From assembly GCA_027943335.1 (NCBI GenBank), contig BSBK01005648.1:485001-549000 (forward strand): a stretch of 64,000 nucleotides of DNA, read 5' to 3'. Source of the stretch: Chamaecyparis obtusa (taxonomy: Eukaryota > Streptophyta > Pinopsida > Cupressales > Cupressaceae). A program made the position numbers and the translations under genes. The notes under the pieces were generated by a model. That model saw nothing but the letters and a program-made list of their open reading frames with translations, ran no database searches and was not told where the DNA came from. Below are positions 36,307-47,538 of this stretch, piece by piece (position 1 is the stretch's first letter; every line of letters starts with the position of its first letter).

Positions 36307-39300
36307 AATCTTTACTTGGGGTTATTACATCAAGGGATATTAATCCCAAATTTTTACAATCCAATTCAAATTTCTCTCTAGAAAGAGGCTTTGTCAAAAT
36401 ATCAGCAACTTGATCTTCTCCTTTGCAATGAATGAGGGAAATTTTATTTTCTACAATGTGTTCTCTAATGAAGTGGTGGTGGAGAGAAATGTGCTTTGAC
36501 TTTGCATGGTAAACTGGATTTTTTGCCAATGCTATAGCACTTTGATTATCACAATACAAGGGTGTAGGTTCTTGTTGAGGTAGGCCCAAATCTTCAAGTA
36601 TTCTTCTAAGCCATAGGGCTTCTTTAGAGGCATGAGTACAACTTTTATATTCTGCTTCAGTGGAACATAAAGACATAGATTGTTCTTTTTTACTTTTCCA
36701 AAAGATAGAACCTGAACCAAGAGAAAAACAATATCCAAAAGTAGATTTCCCATCATTGGGATCTCCACCTAGATCTGAATCAGTAAAACCTTTTAAAGAG
36801 AAATCATAATTTGCATCATAAAAAAGACCTAAGTTAATAGTACCTTTAATATAACATAATATTCTTTTAGCAATTTTAAAATGAGTTTATTGAGGTTTGA
36901 CATAAATCTGGAAACTAAACCAACACTAAAAGATAAATCAGGTCTAGTGAGTGTTAAATAAATTAGACTACCTACTAGTTCTCTATAAGGAGTAGCATCA
37001 ATATAAGGAGATTCCATATCTACCATTAATTTAGTTCCTAAGTCACATGGAATTGAGACTGGATTAGCATGAGTCATATGAAATCTATCTAACAGATCTT
37101 TAGCATATTTACTTTGAGATATAAAAATACCATTAGAAGTTTGCCAAATTTGCATTCCTAAGAAATAATGTAATAATCCTAAGTCTCTCATTTGAAATTT
37201 CTGGTTGAGTTGAAATTTAACATCAGAAATTAAATGGTTAGAGTTGGAAGTAAGAATTAAATCATCAACATACAGAATGATAATAATAATGTTATCTTCA
37301 CTATGTTTGATATATAAGTTAGGATCATTTTTACTTCTTTCAAAACCTTGGGAAATAAAGAAGGCATTAATTTTAGCATACCATTCTCTAGGAGATTGTT
37401 TTAAACCATAAATAGACTTTTTTAATTTGTAGACTAAATGTTCATTACCTTCTTGAATAAAACTAGGAGGTTGAGACATATAGATTTCTTCAAGCAGATC
37501 ACCATTTAAAAAAGCACTTTTAACATCCATTTGATGAATAGGCCAATTCATTTTAGCAGCTAAAGCAATAACAACTTTAATGGTAAGCATTTTAGCAACA
37601 GGAGCAAATGTTTCATTGTAATCTATTCCTTCAATTTGAGAAAACCCTCTAGCAACTAGTCTAGCTTTAAATTTACTAATTTCATTATTAGAGTTTAATT
37701 TAGTTTTATATAACCATTTACAAGAAACTAAATTCTTACCAGGAGGTAAAGGAACTAAATCCCAAGTATTATTAGAAATTAAAGAATCATATTCTTCTTG
37801 CATAGCAGTTTGCCAGTGAGGTTGATTTTTAGCTTGAGAAAATGTTTGAGGATCATTAGAATTAGATAAAGAAGACATAAGGGCATAATTGCAGTAATTT
37901 ATCCTTCTAGGTTTAAGTCCACCCATTCTAGCAATGTAATCATCACCTTCATGAAGTAAATCTTTAAACCATTTAGGATTTCTTCTAGAATTAATAGAAA
38001 TATTACTAGGAGGAGTAAATAAATTGTTACCATCATCATCATCATCATCACTACTACTACTGCTAGTAGAAACAAAAGGATTAGGAGGAGTATCATTACT
38101 ATCTTTATGCTCATTATTACTATCCTGATTGTGAGAAATAGAAATAGAAGGAACAGAAACATTAGGAGTAGAAACATTAGGAATAGGGTTGAGAGATGGA
38201 GGTTGGTCCTCCACAAGAACAATATTGCTGTGATCAAAGTCAGAATCTAAAATTTGAGAGAAATCATGAACACCATTTTCAGCAATGCAAACATCTCTAG
38301 CTATCTTAACTTTATTAGTAAGAGGATCATAAACTCTATAACCTTTAGTAGTTTCAGAATATCCAAAAAAAATGTGAGGTGTGGATTTAGGATCTAACTT
38401 TTGCCTTTGCTGTTTAGGTGTGTGAACATAAGCAATGGATCCAAAAATATGTAAATGAGATAGATTTGGTTTTTTATCAGACCAAACTTCTTCAGGAGTT
38501 TTATTTGGAAGGGCTTTAGTAGGAGTTCTATTAAGGATATAAGTGGCACATGCCATGGCTTCAGCCCATAATTTATAATCCATATTCTTAGCATGTAAAA
38601 AACATCTAGCCATTTCTACTAGTGTTCTATGCTTACATTCTACCACACCATTCTGTTCTGGTGTATAAGGAACAGTAAGCTCATGTTTGATGCCAAAAGA
38701 TCTTAAATAGTTATAAAAAGCATGATTAACATATTCTATACCATTATCAGTCCTAAGAACCTAAATTTTATAGCCACTTTGTCTTTTTACAAAAGCATGA
38801 AATTTAGCAAAAGTATCAAGAACTTGATCTTTACTATGTAAGAAATAAATCCATGTTCTACGAGAGTAATCATCAACAAATGTTAGAGCATATTTAGATC
38901 CTGAAAGTGAAGTATTTTGCATAGGACCTAGAAGATCACTATGGATGAGGGCTAACTTATTATTAGCTCTCCAAGATGATTTATGAGGAAAAGAGTCTCT
39001 ATGCATTTTACCACTCATACATCCATTGCAATCTAATTTAAAAGTAGTAAAATTAGGTAGTCCTTCTACCATATTTTCCCTTTGCATTAATGAAATATAA
39101 TCAGAATTTAAATGTCCTAGTCTCTCATGCCAAATATGAAAATCAACGGTAGTAAGAAAAGAGTATTAGGAGAGGAAAATTGGTAAAACTTAAAAAGATT
39201 ATCAGCATCTAACTTAGCATCAGCAACTATTTTATCAGTGTTAGGATCAATTATATGAAAGTTATTTTTATGAAATTCAATCTTATAATCTTGACATAAT

Positions 39301-40484
39301 TGAGGAACAGAAATAAGATTAGCTTTTAAATCAGGAACATACAGAACATCATGCAATTTACCATTAGGGACAGAAACATTACCAGTTCCTTCAACTTTAC
39401 AGCAGTGATTATCAGCTAAAGAAACATGAACATTCAAAGAATCAAGTTACAGAGAATCAAAAACTTCTTTATGAGAAGTAACATGTTGAGATGCACCACT
39501 ATCAATAATCCATTCAAGTGGTTTAGAAGCATTAAAACTAATAGTAAAAGCAGAACGAGATTGATTATTAGAGTTATTTTGAGAATTACGTTGATCATCT
39601 TTCTGTTTCTTGAAACAATTATGAACTAGATGACCATTTTTACCACAATAAGTGCAGTAAGGCCTATTTGAAGAATTATTATGATTATTAGTATTATTAT
39701 TGTTTTTGTTGTTGTTGTTGTTGTTGTTATTAGATCTTTGATAGTTGTTATTAGTAGTGTTAGGTCTTTGATGATTTTGATTGCAGTTAGAATTGTTTGA
39801 TCTTTGATTATTGTGATTGTTATTTGAATTATTACTAGCTCTATTATGAGATTGAGAAACATAAGCATGTTCATGAGATTTCAATATACCAAATTGAATT
39901 AGTTTATCCTCCTCTTGATGCAACATAGTTTGAAAAATAGGATAAGTTAATTGAATTGCTAAAGAAGGAATAGCTAACTAAGAATAGATGTTTGTAATAA
40001 ATTGTTGAAACTACCTAGGTAAACATTTACGAATTATAATATGAATGATCCTTAAATTAGAAAGAGGAACTTGTAACCCATTTAATAAAACTCTAATAGA
40101 ATCAAATTTAAGTAAAAAGTCATCAACAGAATTAAAATCTGTATACCTGAGATCTTCAAGCTGGTCTTGAAGTTGGATTTTACGGGTCTCATCTACACTG
40201 TCATAGGTGTTTTTCAGGATGTCTCAAGCCTGATGGGCTTCTGTATAGGAGGAAATAAGAACATACAGTTTGGGACTTAAGGATATGCCAATTAACCCAA
40301 GTGCTTCATCGTTCTTAGCTTGCCAAGCATCTTGGTCAACTTGAGAAGCAGTGGTAGCAGGTTTAGAGCTGTCATTAGTGGCAATGTCTAACAGATGGTG
40401 GAATCTAAATATCCAGGTCATGTGGGTTTTCTAGGCATGATATTTGGTGCTGGTTAGTTTGATTTCAGGCATGAGGGTGGTCAT
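36305..40484 (-). pseudogene. Element F gag-pol polyprotein (copia; few disruptions)
   Basis: ATG at 40484 (MTTLMPEIKLTSTKYHA). Gag (UBN2-like, 40484-39900) is followed by an Asn-rich tract (about 39860-39670) and a knuckle CTYCGKNGHLVHNC (about 39640). Protease has IIDSGASQHV (about 39510). Integrase has HERLGHLN (about 39120), CNGCMSGK, FVDDYSRRTW, LRTDNG and EQNGVVE (about 38660). RT has WLYKTKLNSN, QMDVKSAFLNG (about 37530), SIYGLKQSPREWY and LYVDDLILT (about 37270). RNase H has DSDLGGDPND, STEAEYK (about 36660), YCDNQSAI and ADILTKPLS. The RT part is one open run of 605 codons (38646-36829). Defects are a few stops (after YHA, HQA and KI, for example), a shift near 39130 and a shift near 36880. 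Confidence 0.93.
38025..38060. repeat. Trinucleotide run (CAT/CTA)n in F pol
   Basis: CATCATCATCATCATCATC followed by ACTACTACTACTG encodes Asp and Ser runs in the integrase-RT linker, a region that tolerates low complexity. Confidence 0.85.
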
Positions 40485-43328
40485 GATGGAAAAAAGAAAA
40501 GGACAGGGAGACAAAAACAATTGAATGGAGTAACAGGTAACAACAGGAGTTGCTCGAAAAACTAAAGTAAGTAAAAAAAATTGGAGGGAACCTTAAAAAC
40601 TTAGATAGAAATAATTAAAGTAGTAGCAAGGACCTGCAAAACAAAGGTTAGAACCTGAATTCTGTAATAGAACATTAGGAAAGAGAAATTACTAAGGGAA
40701 AAAAAATTAAGCCTACAAAAGGCGTTAGTAGAACTGATATATTAAAAAAAAATGTTAGACCTGCAAGAAACGTTAGTAAAAGTGGAAAAAAATAATAATG
40801 CTAGAATAGAATCTGAAAAAAAACTAACTAGAATTCTTAAAAGAAAAAGGACACAACCAGATTTTGATATTTAAAACTTTAATAAAGGTTATAAAATAAA
40901 ATCTAAAACTTAAACTAAAAAAAATTTAACACTTGAAAAAAAATAAACTTCTTATATGAGAAATGTGAATAATAATTTCAATTTCAAAAAAGTTAAATTA
41001 AAAAAACTTTATATTTGAAAAAAAATAACTTTTAACAAACTTAATATGAAATAATCTACACTTTGATATAAAAAAGTTTAGTATGAATAAACAAAGAATA
41101 AACAAAAAAACTATTAACTAAAAACACTATCTATGAGAAACTTTAAACATAATATTCAGACAACTTTAAACTATTAACAGAAGATATCCTAAGATAAGTA
41201 AAACAAAAAATTATCTAAACTTCCTTTTCTAAGTTAACCAAACTAGCGATGCTTAAATTAGCCAATAAAATGCCAGAGATTGGAGAATAAAAAGGATTGC
41301 ACTATTATTATCAATATACTCTAAAATGTGAGGGCTCTAGCTAATTTGCAATAGCAATAGACTTCTCTGCAAATACTTTGCAATGGTCACAACCGAACAA
41401 GATAAGGAAGTTACACTGGTAAAACTAAATATAATAAAGTTGATCCAATATGAAAAGCGTTGCATGCAAAATAGCTTCCTCTCAAAATTTTACTCTGAAA
41501 AACCTCAATATACAGGAAACACCAAACTAAAGAAATGAAACCAGTAGGTCACAATAAATGTGGCCTTTGTTCCTATTAATATTTATGCATAAAGAAACTG
41601 AAAAAAAAGGAACTTCTATCTATTTGATATCACTTTTAACAAACTTAAAAACTATTAGCTCAATGCATGTAACAAAAAAAACTAGCATGCAAAACTAAAA
41701 AAAATGAAATACAGAGACGTCTTTTAAACACAATACCTGCAAAACATGTTAATAAGAAAATCCAAAAATGTTAGTGAATCACAAAATGTTAGTGAATAAA
41801 AAATGTTCCTGCAAAAATAAAAAAATGTTCCTACAAATATAAATACAAAAAACCGATAAAAAACCGTTAATGCATGAAGTGAAATACCCTGCAAAAAAGG
41901 TTAATGACCAAAAACAATAATCCGTGCAAGAGCACGATAGGAAAAAAGGAGCGAACAGATAGATACAAAGAGTGGATATCTCCTAGCTAGTGGCTTAATG
42001 CCCTAGACGTAAAACAACAAACTTTAAAAGAAATGGGCACAAACTCTGCGACCAATGAAACGCAGCCTCCTTAGTTGAATAAATAGAGCTAAGATCATTC
42101 ACAGAAAGATCCAAGCAAGATGCATAGACATTAATCTAAAATTGAAATTAATATACTAACATGCAAACACCAAAGTCAACAAACCATGACACTATGCAAC
42201 CAAATGCAGACCACACATGTAGGAAAGAGGAATGAAAACAAATAAATGAAATGCCAGAAAAATAACAAACTTTTCTAAAAAATAACAAATACCATGTTTC
42301 TAAAGAATGTTAAAGGACATGCAAAAATAATACAAAAACAAGTTTCGAAAATGATACCAAACTCGATTGCAAAAAATGTTACCAAAGATGATTGCAAAGA
42401 AACATTACCAAAGTTGATTCAGCTGTGTGAGGAAGGAGAAGACCGTCAACACAAACAGCAGACAAGGGCTGCAGAACCCTAAGCAGGGTAAACCCTACGG
42501 AATGCGCAATACTATATTTAATAACAAAAAATTTTGCTAATTAGAAAGGAAGGCAAACATAAACCAGACCCTATAGAAATATGAATCAATTAGTTTAGAT
42601 TCTTCTAGATACAACAAATATATTATGAAAGAATAACACTACAGGCTTGGCCAAAACTTGGAAAAAGCTTTCCAACTCTAAACTGAGACTGTCACAGTGC
42701 TTCCATCTAATAACTACAATATCACATATGCCAGAAATCATATTTTAAAAAACAATGATAAGAAACTAAAACCAAGTTTTTGTATGAAAAATCAAAATCT
42801 AGAGATCACACACATGCAATAATGAAGAAAAATATGCATGAAAAGAAATGATAACTAAATGTATCTAGAGGTAAAAAAATAGAAACAACTAACAATAAAA
42901 AAGTGCAGGAAAGATTCTATTTTTAAAAAAAGGTATGATGAGATATAAGGTACAATGAGATTCTATTTTTTTGAAATTATATTTTTTGGCATTTAATTTC
43001 AAAAAAACCCCTTTTTAAGAAAAACTAAATTAAAGATAAGGAAAAGAATATAAATCCCAAGAATTTATAATTTTTATTTACAACTATATTTTATATTCAG
43101 AAGTAAATTTAAAGAGGAAGATAATAAATTTTTTTATAAAAAAGACAAAAGAGATGAGATGAATATAATTTTAAGAAAAACTTATATCTTGATATTACAC
43201 CTTTTAAAGAGGGTAATAAATATGAACTAAAAAAACTCTCTCAAATTAATAAAATAAGTCTCCGAATTTGGAGTGCTCTGTAATATGATAACCGCTTAAA
43301 CCATGAACTCAAAAAATGGATTAAACCT
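40485..43328 (-). other. Element F: 2.8-kb AT-rich leader between primer site and gag
   Basis: This long stretch separates the primer site from the gag ATG. It has no open frame of note and is A-rich on the plus strand (T-rich in the element's RNA). A loose motif of the type CCTGCAAAAnnnGTTAGTnAA, read on the plus strand, recurs between about 40630 and 41890 (for example near 40631, 40759, 41741, 41809 and 41890). Copia leaders are usually a few tens to a few hundred bases, so it is long for the family. Confidence 0.6.
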
Positions 43329-43340
43329 GCTCTGATACCA
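43329..43340 (-). promoter_or_regulatory. Element F: primer-binding site (initiator Met tRNA)
   Basis: GCTCTGATACCA is TGGTATCAGAGC on the minus strand, directly adjacent to the 5' LTR. Confidence 0.95.
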
Positions 43341-43927
43341 TGTTGAAATGGAAAATCAAATATGAGCTAGGAACAAATTAATCCAAATGAGTTAGGAAAA
43401 AGGGAGACTATCATGAATAAAACTAATCCTTAGAGCATACACCAAGATGAAACAACAAAGGAGACAAGAAGTTTTGAAGGGGGAAAAGCGTAAAAAAACC
43501 CCCGTGAATTATGAATGGGCAAAGTAGCCAAAAAGAGAGAGAGAGAGCTTTAGCTCATACAATATTTTAGAAGAATGAGAGAGAATAGAGAAGAAGTGTT
43601 GAATATATGAGAAGAGAGGAGAAATATCTCTATATGTAGAGATAAGAGAAGGAGTTCAAAATGTAACTCCCATGAGAATGAATGCCACCATTCATAAGTG
43701 TGTGAGGCCAAGTGTGAGATTCCTCATAAGGAGGAATAAACTAAATTACAAAATAAATATTTGTCCTCACAAATTCTACTAGAGGACAAAATAGAATGTA
43801 GGAGAAAGAAGACAAAAAGAAATATATTAGGATACCTTGGCTTATATCCTAATATATTAGAACAAGAAAAGAAAAAATTCTAAACTTGGTTTATAAATAC
43901 ACCAAGGAAAGATTAAAACTTCTAAAA
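43341..43927 (-). repeat. Element F: 5' LTR
   Basis: TGTTGAAATGGAAAATC to CTTCTAAAA, where the terminal CA has become AA. It is followed by AATCC, then E integrase sequence. Near-identical to the left LTR. Confidence 0.95.
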
Positions 43928-44287
43928 AATCCTGTGGATGGTTCCTTCTCACATATTTTTCTAGTACAAGCTCATATCTTTGTTCTTCAATGTTTTCTCC
44001 ACTTAGTGCATGATCATCATTTTCATTAGATACTATTTGTTATTGCTTGGTCTATAAGGATTGTTTCTCGGTAGAAGCATTATGTAGCTTAGTGACACCA
44101 AGCTGTTTCTCGAGTATAGTATTAGGATCTTCATATTCTATGTAAACTAATATTCTATAGTCTTCTGATTCCTTCTTGCTTTCTTCATCATTTTTCTCAG
44201 CAAACTCATCAACTCTCACATTTTCACTTTTAATCATCTTGTTAGTAGTCTTGTTCAAACATTTATATGGCTTAATTCTAGTAGAGT
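43928..44287 (-). pseudogene. Element E integrase C-terminal and linker segment
   Basis: On the minus strand it begins directly after the H insertion with TRIKPYKCLNK (compare KAYRCYNKR in B), then NVRVDEFAEKNDEESKK (44258-44052 open). It ends YVRRNHPQD at the F insertion. It is the bridge between the integrase C-terminal piece at 52632-52764 and the RT piece at 35712. The first five plus-strand bases to the left of H (AGAGT, 44283-44287) are its target duplication. Confidence 0.85.
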
Positions 44288-45513
44288 TGTTATCTCTATT
44301 GAGAATTCAAGGTTGTCATTAGTATCAAAGGTTATCAAAGATATCGGTCGGTCACTTACATTGAGAAAATCAGTAACTAGAAGTAAGACAGACTAGTCGG
44401 TAAAGCTTACACACCGAGCACTACACAGTTTATCGAGCAACAACATCACTGACACCGACAGATAGTAAGCACCAAGAGTCACAGTATACATTGAGCAGTT
44501 TATACAATTTTTACCAAGGATCACAAAAAAAGGCATAGTAATCTGAAATGGCACATTCTTCTATGCAAATGGTTACAATAGATCAAAAAACATTTTACCA
44601 AGATCGAGGAATATTTATTGTTATGATATTCATTAAATGCAATGTATATCTTATGTAATAGTTTGATCTAGGTTATTTTTGTACATCGTAGATCTTAGGG
44701 TTATGACTAAGTTGTGTAACCTAATTTTGTTAAAGTGGCAAAAGAAGATCACTATATAAATGTATGTTTACATCATTTGTGATGGGAACTAATGTGTAAA
44801 TAGATATATGAATCAAGGAGAAACTCAAAGCACTTTCCTGACTTCAAGTCTATCAATTACCAGAGTAGATTGTAGAGGATATCAGATTAAGCAGAATCAG
44901 AAAAGGCTACTGAGCATTTTAGAGCAGAGATTCATCACAGTAAAGGTGAAATACATTCAAAACTTATAGATCTGTATCAGACAATTGAGTTGTCAATTAG
45001 TAGATAATTGCCTATTGCTTTCTAACAATTGTAATAGAGTTTTTGGATAAATCTCTTAACAAAGTAGACTTAACAGTCTTATGTGAATCTCTTAACCAAG
45101 TGCACACTTCATTAGTGTTGTTAAAATCCTAGAACTAGGTAGATCTAGCTGATCTAACATGTTACTCCTAATAGGGTAAGATCACTAGAAGTGATCAAAA
45201 CTTGTAGCCCTAACAGGCAAACCTTTTCTATCTGCAGTAGTGAAGAATTTGTGGGTGTCATCCCCACCATAGTTTTTACCTTCTAACAAGGGTTTCTACA
45301 TTACCTAAATACTTGTGTTATGTGATTTCTATTTTGATTTCATGTTGTTTACTTTCATAAGTTAAATGGATGATTGATAATGCAATTAGATACAAGTTAT
45401 TTTACAAGGTTATCACTGTTTACAGTCATAGATGTGAAAGATTTACAAGTAAAGTTTTTGAAAGCACTGATTCACCCCTCCCCTCTCAGTACCTATCTCT
45501 CCTAATTCCAACA
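44288..45513 (+). repeat. Element H: 5' LTR
   Basis: Starts TGTTATCTCTATTGAG. A TATA box TATATAAAT lies at 44754-44761. The 3' end carries TTCACCCCTCCCCTCTCAG and then CCTAATTCCAACA. Colinear with 51405-52631 and, reversed, with the LTRs of G. Confidence 0.95.
44754..44761 (+). promoter_or_regulatory. Element H: LTR TATA box
   Basis: TATATAAAT in the context GATCACTATATAAATGTATG is kept in the 3' LTR (about 51870) and in both G LTRs. It is the likely core promoter for the genomic RNA. Confidence 0.65.
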
Positions 45514-45515
45514 AT

Positions 45516-45529
45516 TGGTATTAGAGAAC
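45516..45529 (+). promoter_or_regulatory. Element H: primer-binding site (initiator Met tRNA)
   Basis: TGGTATTAGAGAAC differs from the consensus TGGTATCAGAGC by a C to T change and one near the end. It lies two bases after the LTR. Confidence 0.85.
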
Positions 45530-45577
45530 AGTTCTCTTGTTGAATAGTTTAACCACTAAAGGGTAAAGATCTAAGTC

Positions 45578-46817
45578 ATGGAGAGGTATAAGTTAGATAA
45601 GACTATTGAGAATTAGAAGATTCAGATGTAGATGTTTATTGAGTAGTACAAGCAAGCCAAGGAAGGATTGAAGAAATTACTGGTTGAAAGGAAGAACTTG
45701 GCTATTCTACAAAATGAGATCAATTACCATGAAGAATCTATTGATGAAATGTTTGAGCATATTGGATCTAGTTGTGGAAGCATCTCTAATGGATCTGAAA
45801 GTATAATCACTGATTTGTTTGAAAAGAATCAACACTTAACTGATCAAGTGAAAGCACTACAAATTGGTCAAGAATCTTAGATGGTGAGAATGGTTGAAAT
45901 AATGAACAATGCTAGACAAGCTGAGCAAGAAAGGAATCTAGCTATTGATGACTGAAGACAGATGACTGAACAACTTCAAGCTAAAGAAAATGAAATATAG
46001 AGACTCACTAACTGTCACCCCCCAAGTATCTAATCAAATGATGACTATGAATCAAGAGGTAAACCGAGTAAATGGTGAATTGTCAAGAAACCTTGAAGAA
46101 GTTGCAAGACTCAGAGAGGAGAATGAAAAACTAATAAATCAAGTGAAAACTCAGTAGCAACACAATGAAATGAAGAAATTGGCTGAGGATAGTTCAAAGA
46201 AGATTGATGACTTTCTAATTAATCAAATAAGATTTGGGAGTAGAGCTGGGATAGGCTATACTGGCGAAGGAGAATCATCACATCAAGCTGAACAAGTCAA
46301 CAACAATCAAAGTCAAAAACCTAAAGCGTTGACATGTTATCACTGTGGCAAACTAGGACATACATCTAATGTGTGTAGAAGCAAAGCACAAGGTAAACCT
46401 CCTATCACTCCTAAATTCAATGGATATTGTTATTATTGTGGTAAGTTTGGACACCAAGCTTATGAGTGTAGAGCTAAATAGAATGATATTTCTAACAATA
46501 CTACTATGGAGAAAATATGCTATACTTGTAATAAACATGGACATACTACACAAGAGTGTAAGGAAAAGATGAAATAAGTATGGACTCCTAAGAAGAAAAC
46601 ACAGTGAAAGCCTTATCAACTAAAGAGGCAAGGTAATTCTTATGTTTGGGATTATAATACATGGGCTAAATGTACTGCTTGTGGTAGATATGGACACATT
46701 GTAGCAAATTGTTATAGAAAGAGATGGATTGGAAAATCAAGAAGCTGGACAAGCACTGGAATGGCATGTATGCACTGTCATAAAGTCGGTCATTTAAGGA
46801 AAGACTGCAGAGACTGA
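45578..46817 (+). pseudogene. Element H ORF1: coiled coil plus five CCHC zinc knuckles
   Basis: ATG 45578 (MERYKLDKTIEN) matches the G start. Residues about 1-190 form a charged coiled coil (LVERKNLAILQNEINYHEE). The knuckles are CYHCGKLGHTSNVC (46339), CYYCGKFGHQAYEC (46426), CYTCNKHGHTTQEC (46519), CTACGRYGHIVANC (46675) and CMHCHKVGHLRKDC (46770); all five keep C-x2-C-x4-H-x4-C. The ORF ends at TGA 46815, the same stop as G. Disruptions are early stops, one extra C in a C run near 46016 that shifts the frame, and a TAG at 46479 shared with G. The likely role is RNA binding and particle formation (gag-like); this is inferred from the fold only. Confidence 0.85.
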
Positions 46818-47538
46818 GCACCAAAGGAAGATCATGTATTTGAGAGTGGATACACTATTTTAGATATCATGAAGTTAAGGAACACTATGTGGAAGAAGGC
46901 ATCTAATGAGAATGCTAAGTCAAGTAATGTTGTCGGTGAAACCTCATCCACTGGACTGGGTGACATTAGTAACTCCACTTAAGGTGACATAGGTATGTAT
47001 GGGACAAACATTTCAAAATGATCACATTTTACATACAGTTCCTTATACATGATGTACAAATACCAAATCAACATGAATAAAGATGCATTATGGTTTATAT
47101 GTTATGAGCTAACAATGTTATATAGTTGGTAAAAGAGAGACCAAGAGTTGGTTACCCATCGGTAATCACTACACAAGGTTAACCAGACAACAGTGCAAAC
47201 CAATAGAAAAATCCTATGTTAACCAAGCGACAAGTAAATTATTATCATCACCAAGCTGATAGTTGTTATGTATTGTAAGTTAGGTCAAGCATTAAATGCA
47301 TGAAAGTTTGAGTGGGAATATCAAAAAGTCTATAAATACATGGGAAACAGAGTTCATTTTTACATTGCGATTTCGAAGAGCGAAGATTTCACAGAGAAGA
47401 GTTCGAGCTAAAAGATTTTTAGAAGGATTCAAGGCTACTGTAGATCTAACCAACATCACTCTTCAACAACTTCGAGTAAGTTCATTTTCTATCATACACT
47501 TTATTTACTTGCTACTAGCTCAAACCCTAAATCGATTT
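46818..47538 (+). other. Element H: ORF1-ORF2 spacer with conserved internal promoter
   Basis: About 720 bp without a conserved reading frame, yet the last 250 bp are strongly conserved between G and H, including TATA, a GATTTCACAGA block and CATCACTCTTCA. The 5' portion still translates as a tail (VFESGYTI) after the ORF1 stop in both copies. Confidence 0.65.
47331..47338 (+). promoter_or_regulatory. Internal TATA box upstream of H ORF2
   Basis: TATAAATA in the context CAAAAAGTCTATAAATA lies 208 bp before ATG 47539 and is matched in G (25850-25843, 210 bp before its ATG). A start site would be expected near ACATTGCGATTTC, about 47363. A GAGTAAGT donor-like word (about 47473) is also in both copies, but the acceptor is not. 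Confidence 0.6.

Larger units (their letters stand above)
35713..43927 (-). mobile_element. Element F: near-complete copia retrotransposon (minus)
   Basis: LTRs of 585 and 587 bp (35713-36297, 43341-43927) begin TGTTGAAATGG on the plus strand; the left ends TCTAACA and the right TCTAAAA. AATCC flanks both ends (35708-35712, 43928-43932). The primer site abuts the right LTR and the polypurine tract the left one. Gag, protease, integrase, RT and RNase H are all present in order. The LTRs are nearly identical by eye, and only a few stops and two frameshifts break the coding region, so this is the youngest dated insertion in the window. Confidence 0.95.

Noticed and set aside
47468..47538. Possible 5'-UTR intron before H ORF2 (GAGTAAGT donor, CTACTAG acceptor)
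   Set aside because: The donor-like word is in both G and H, but the acceptor AG is not conserved in G, so I did not annotate an intron.
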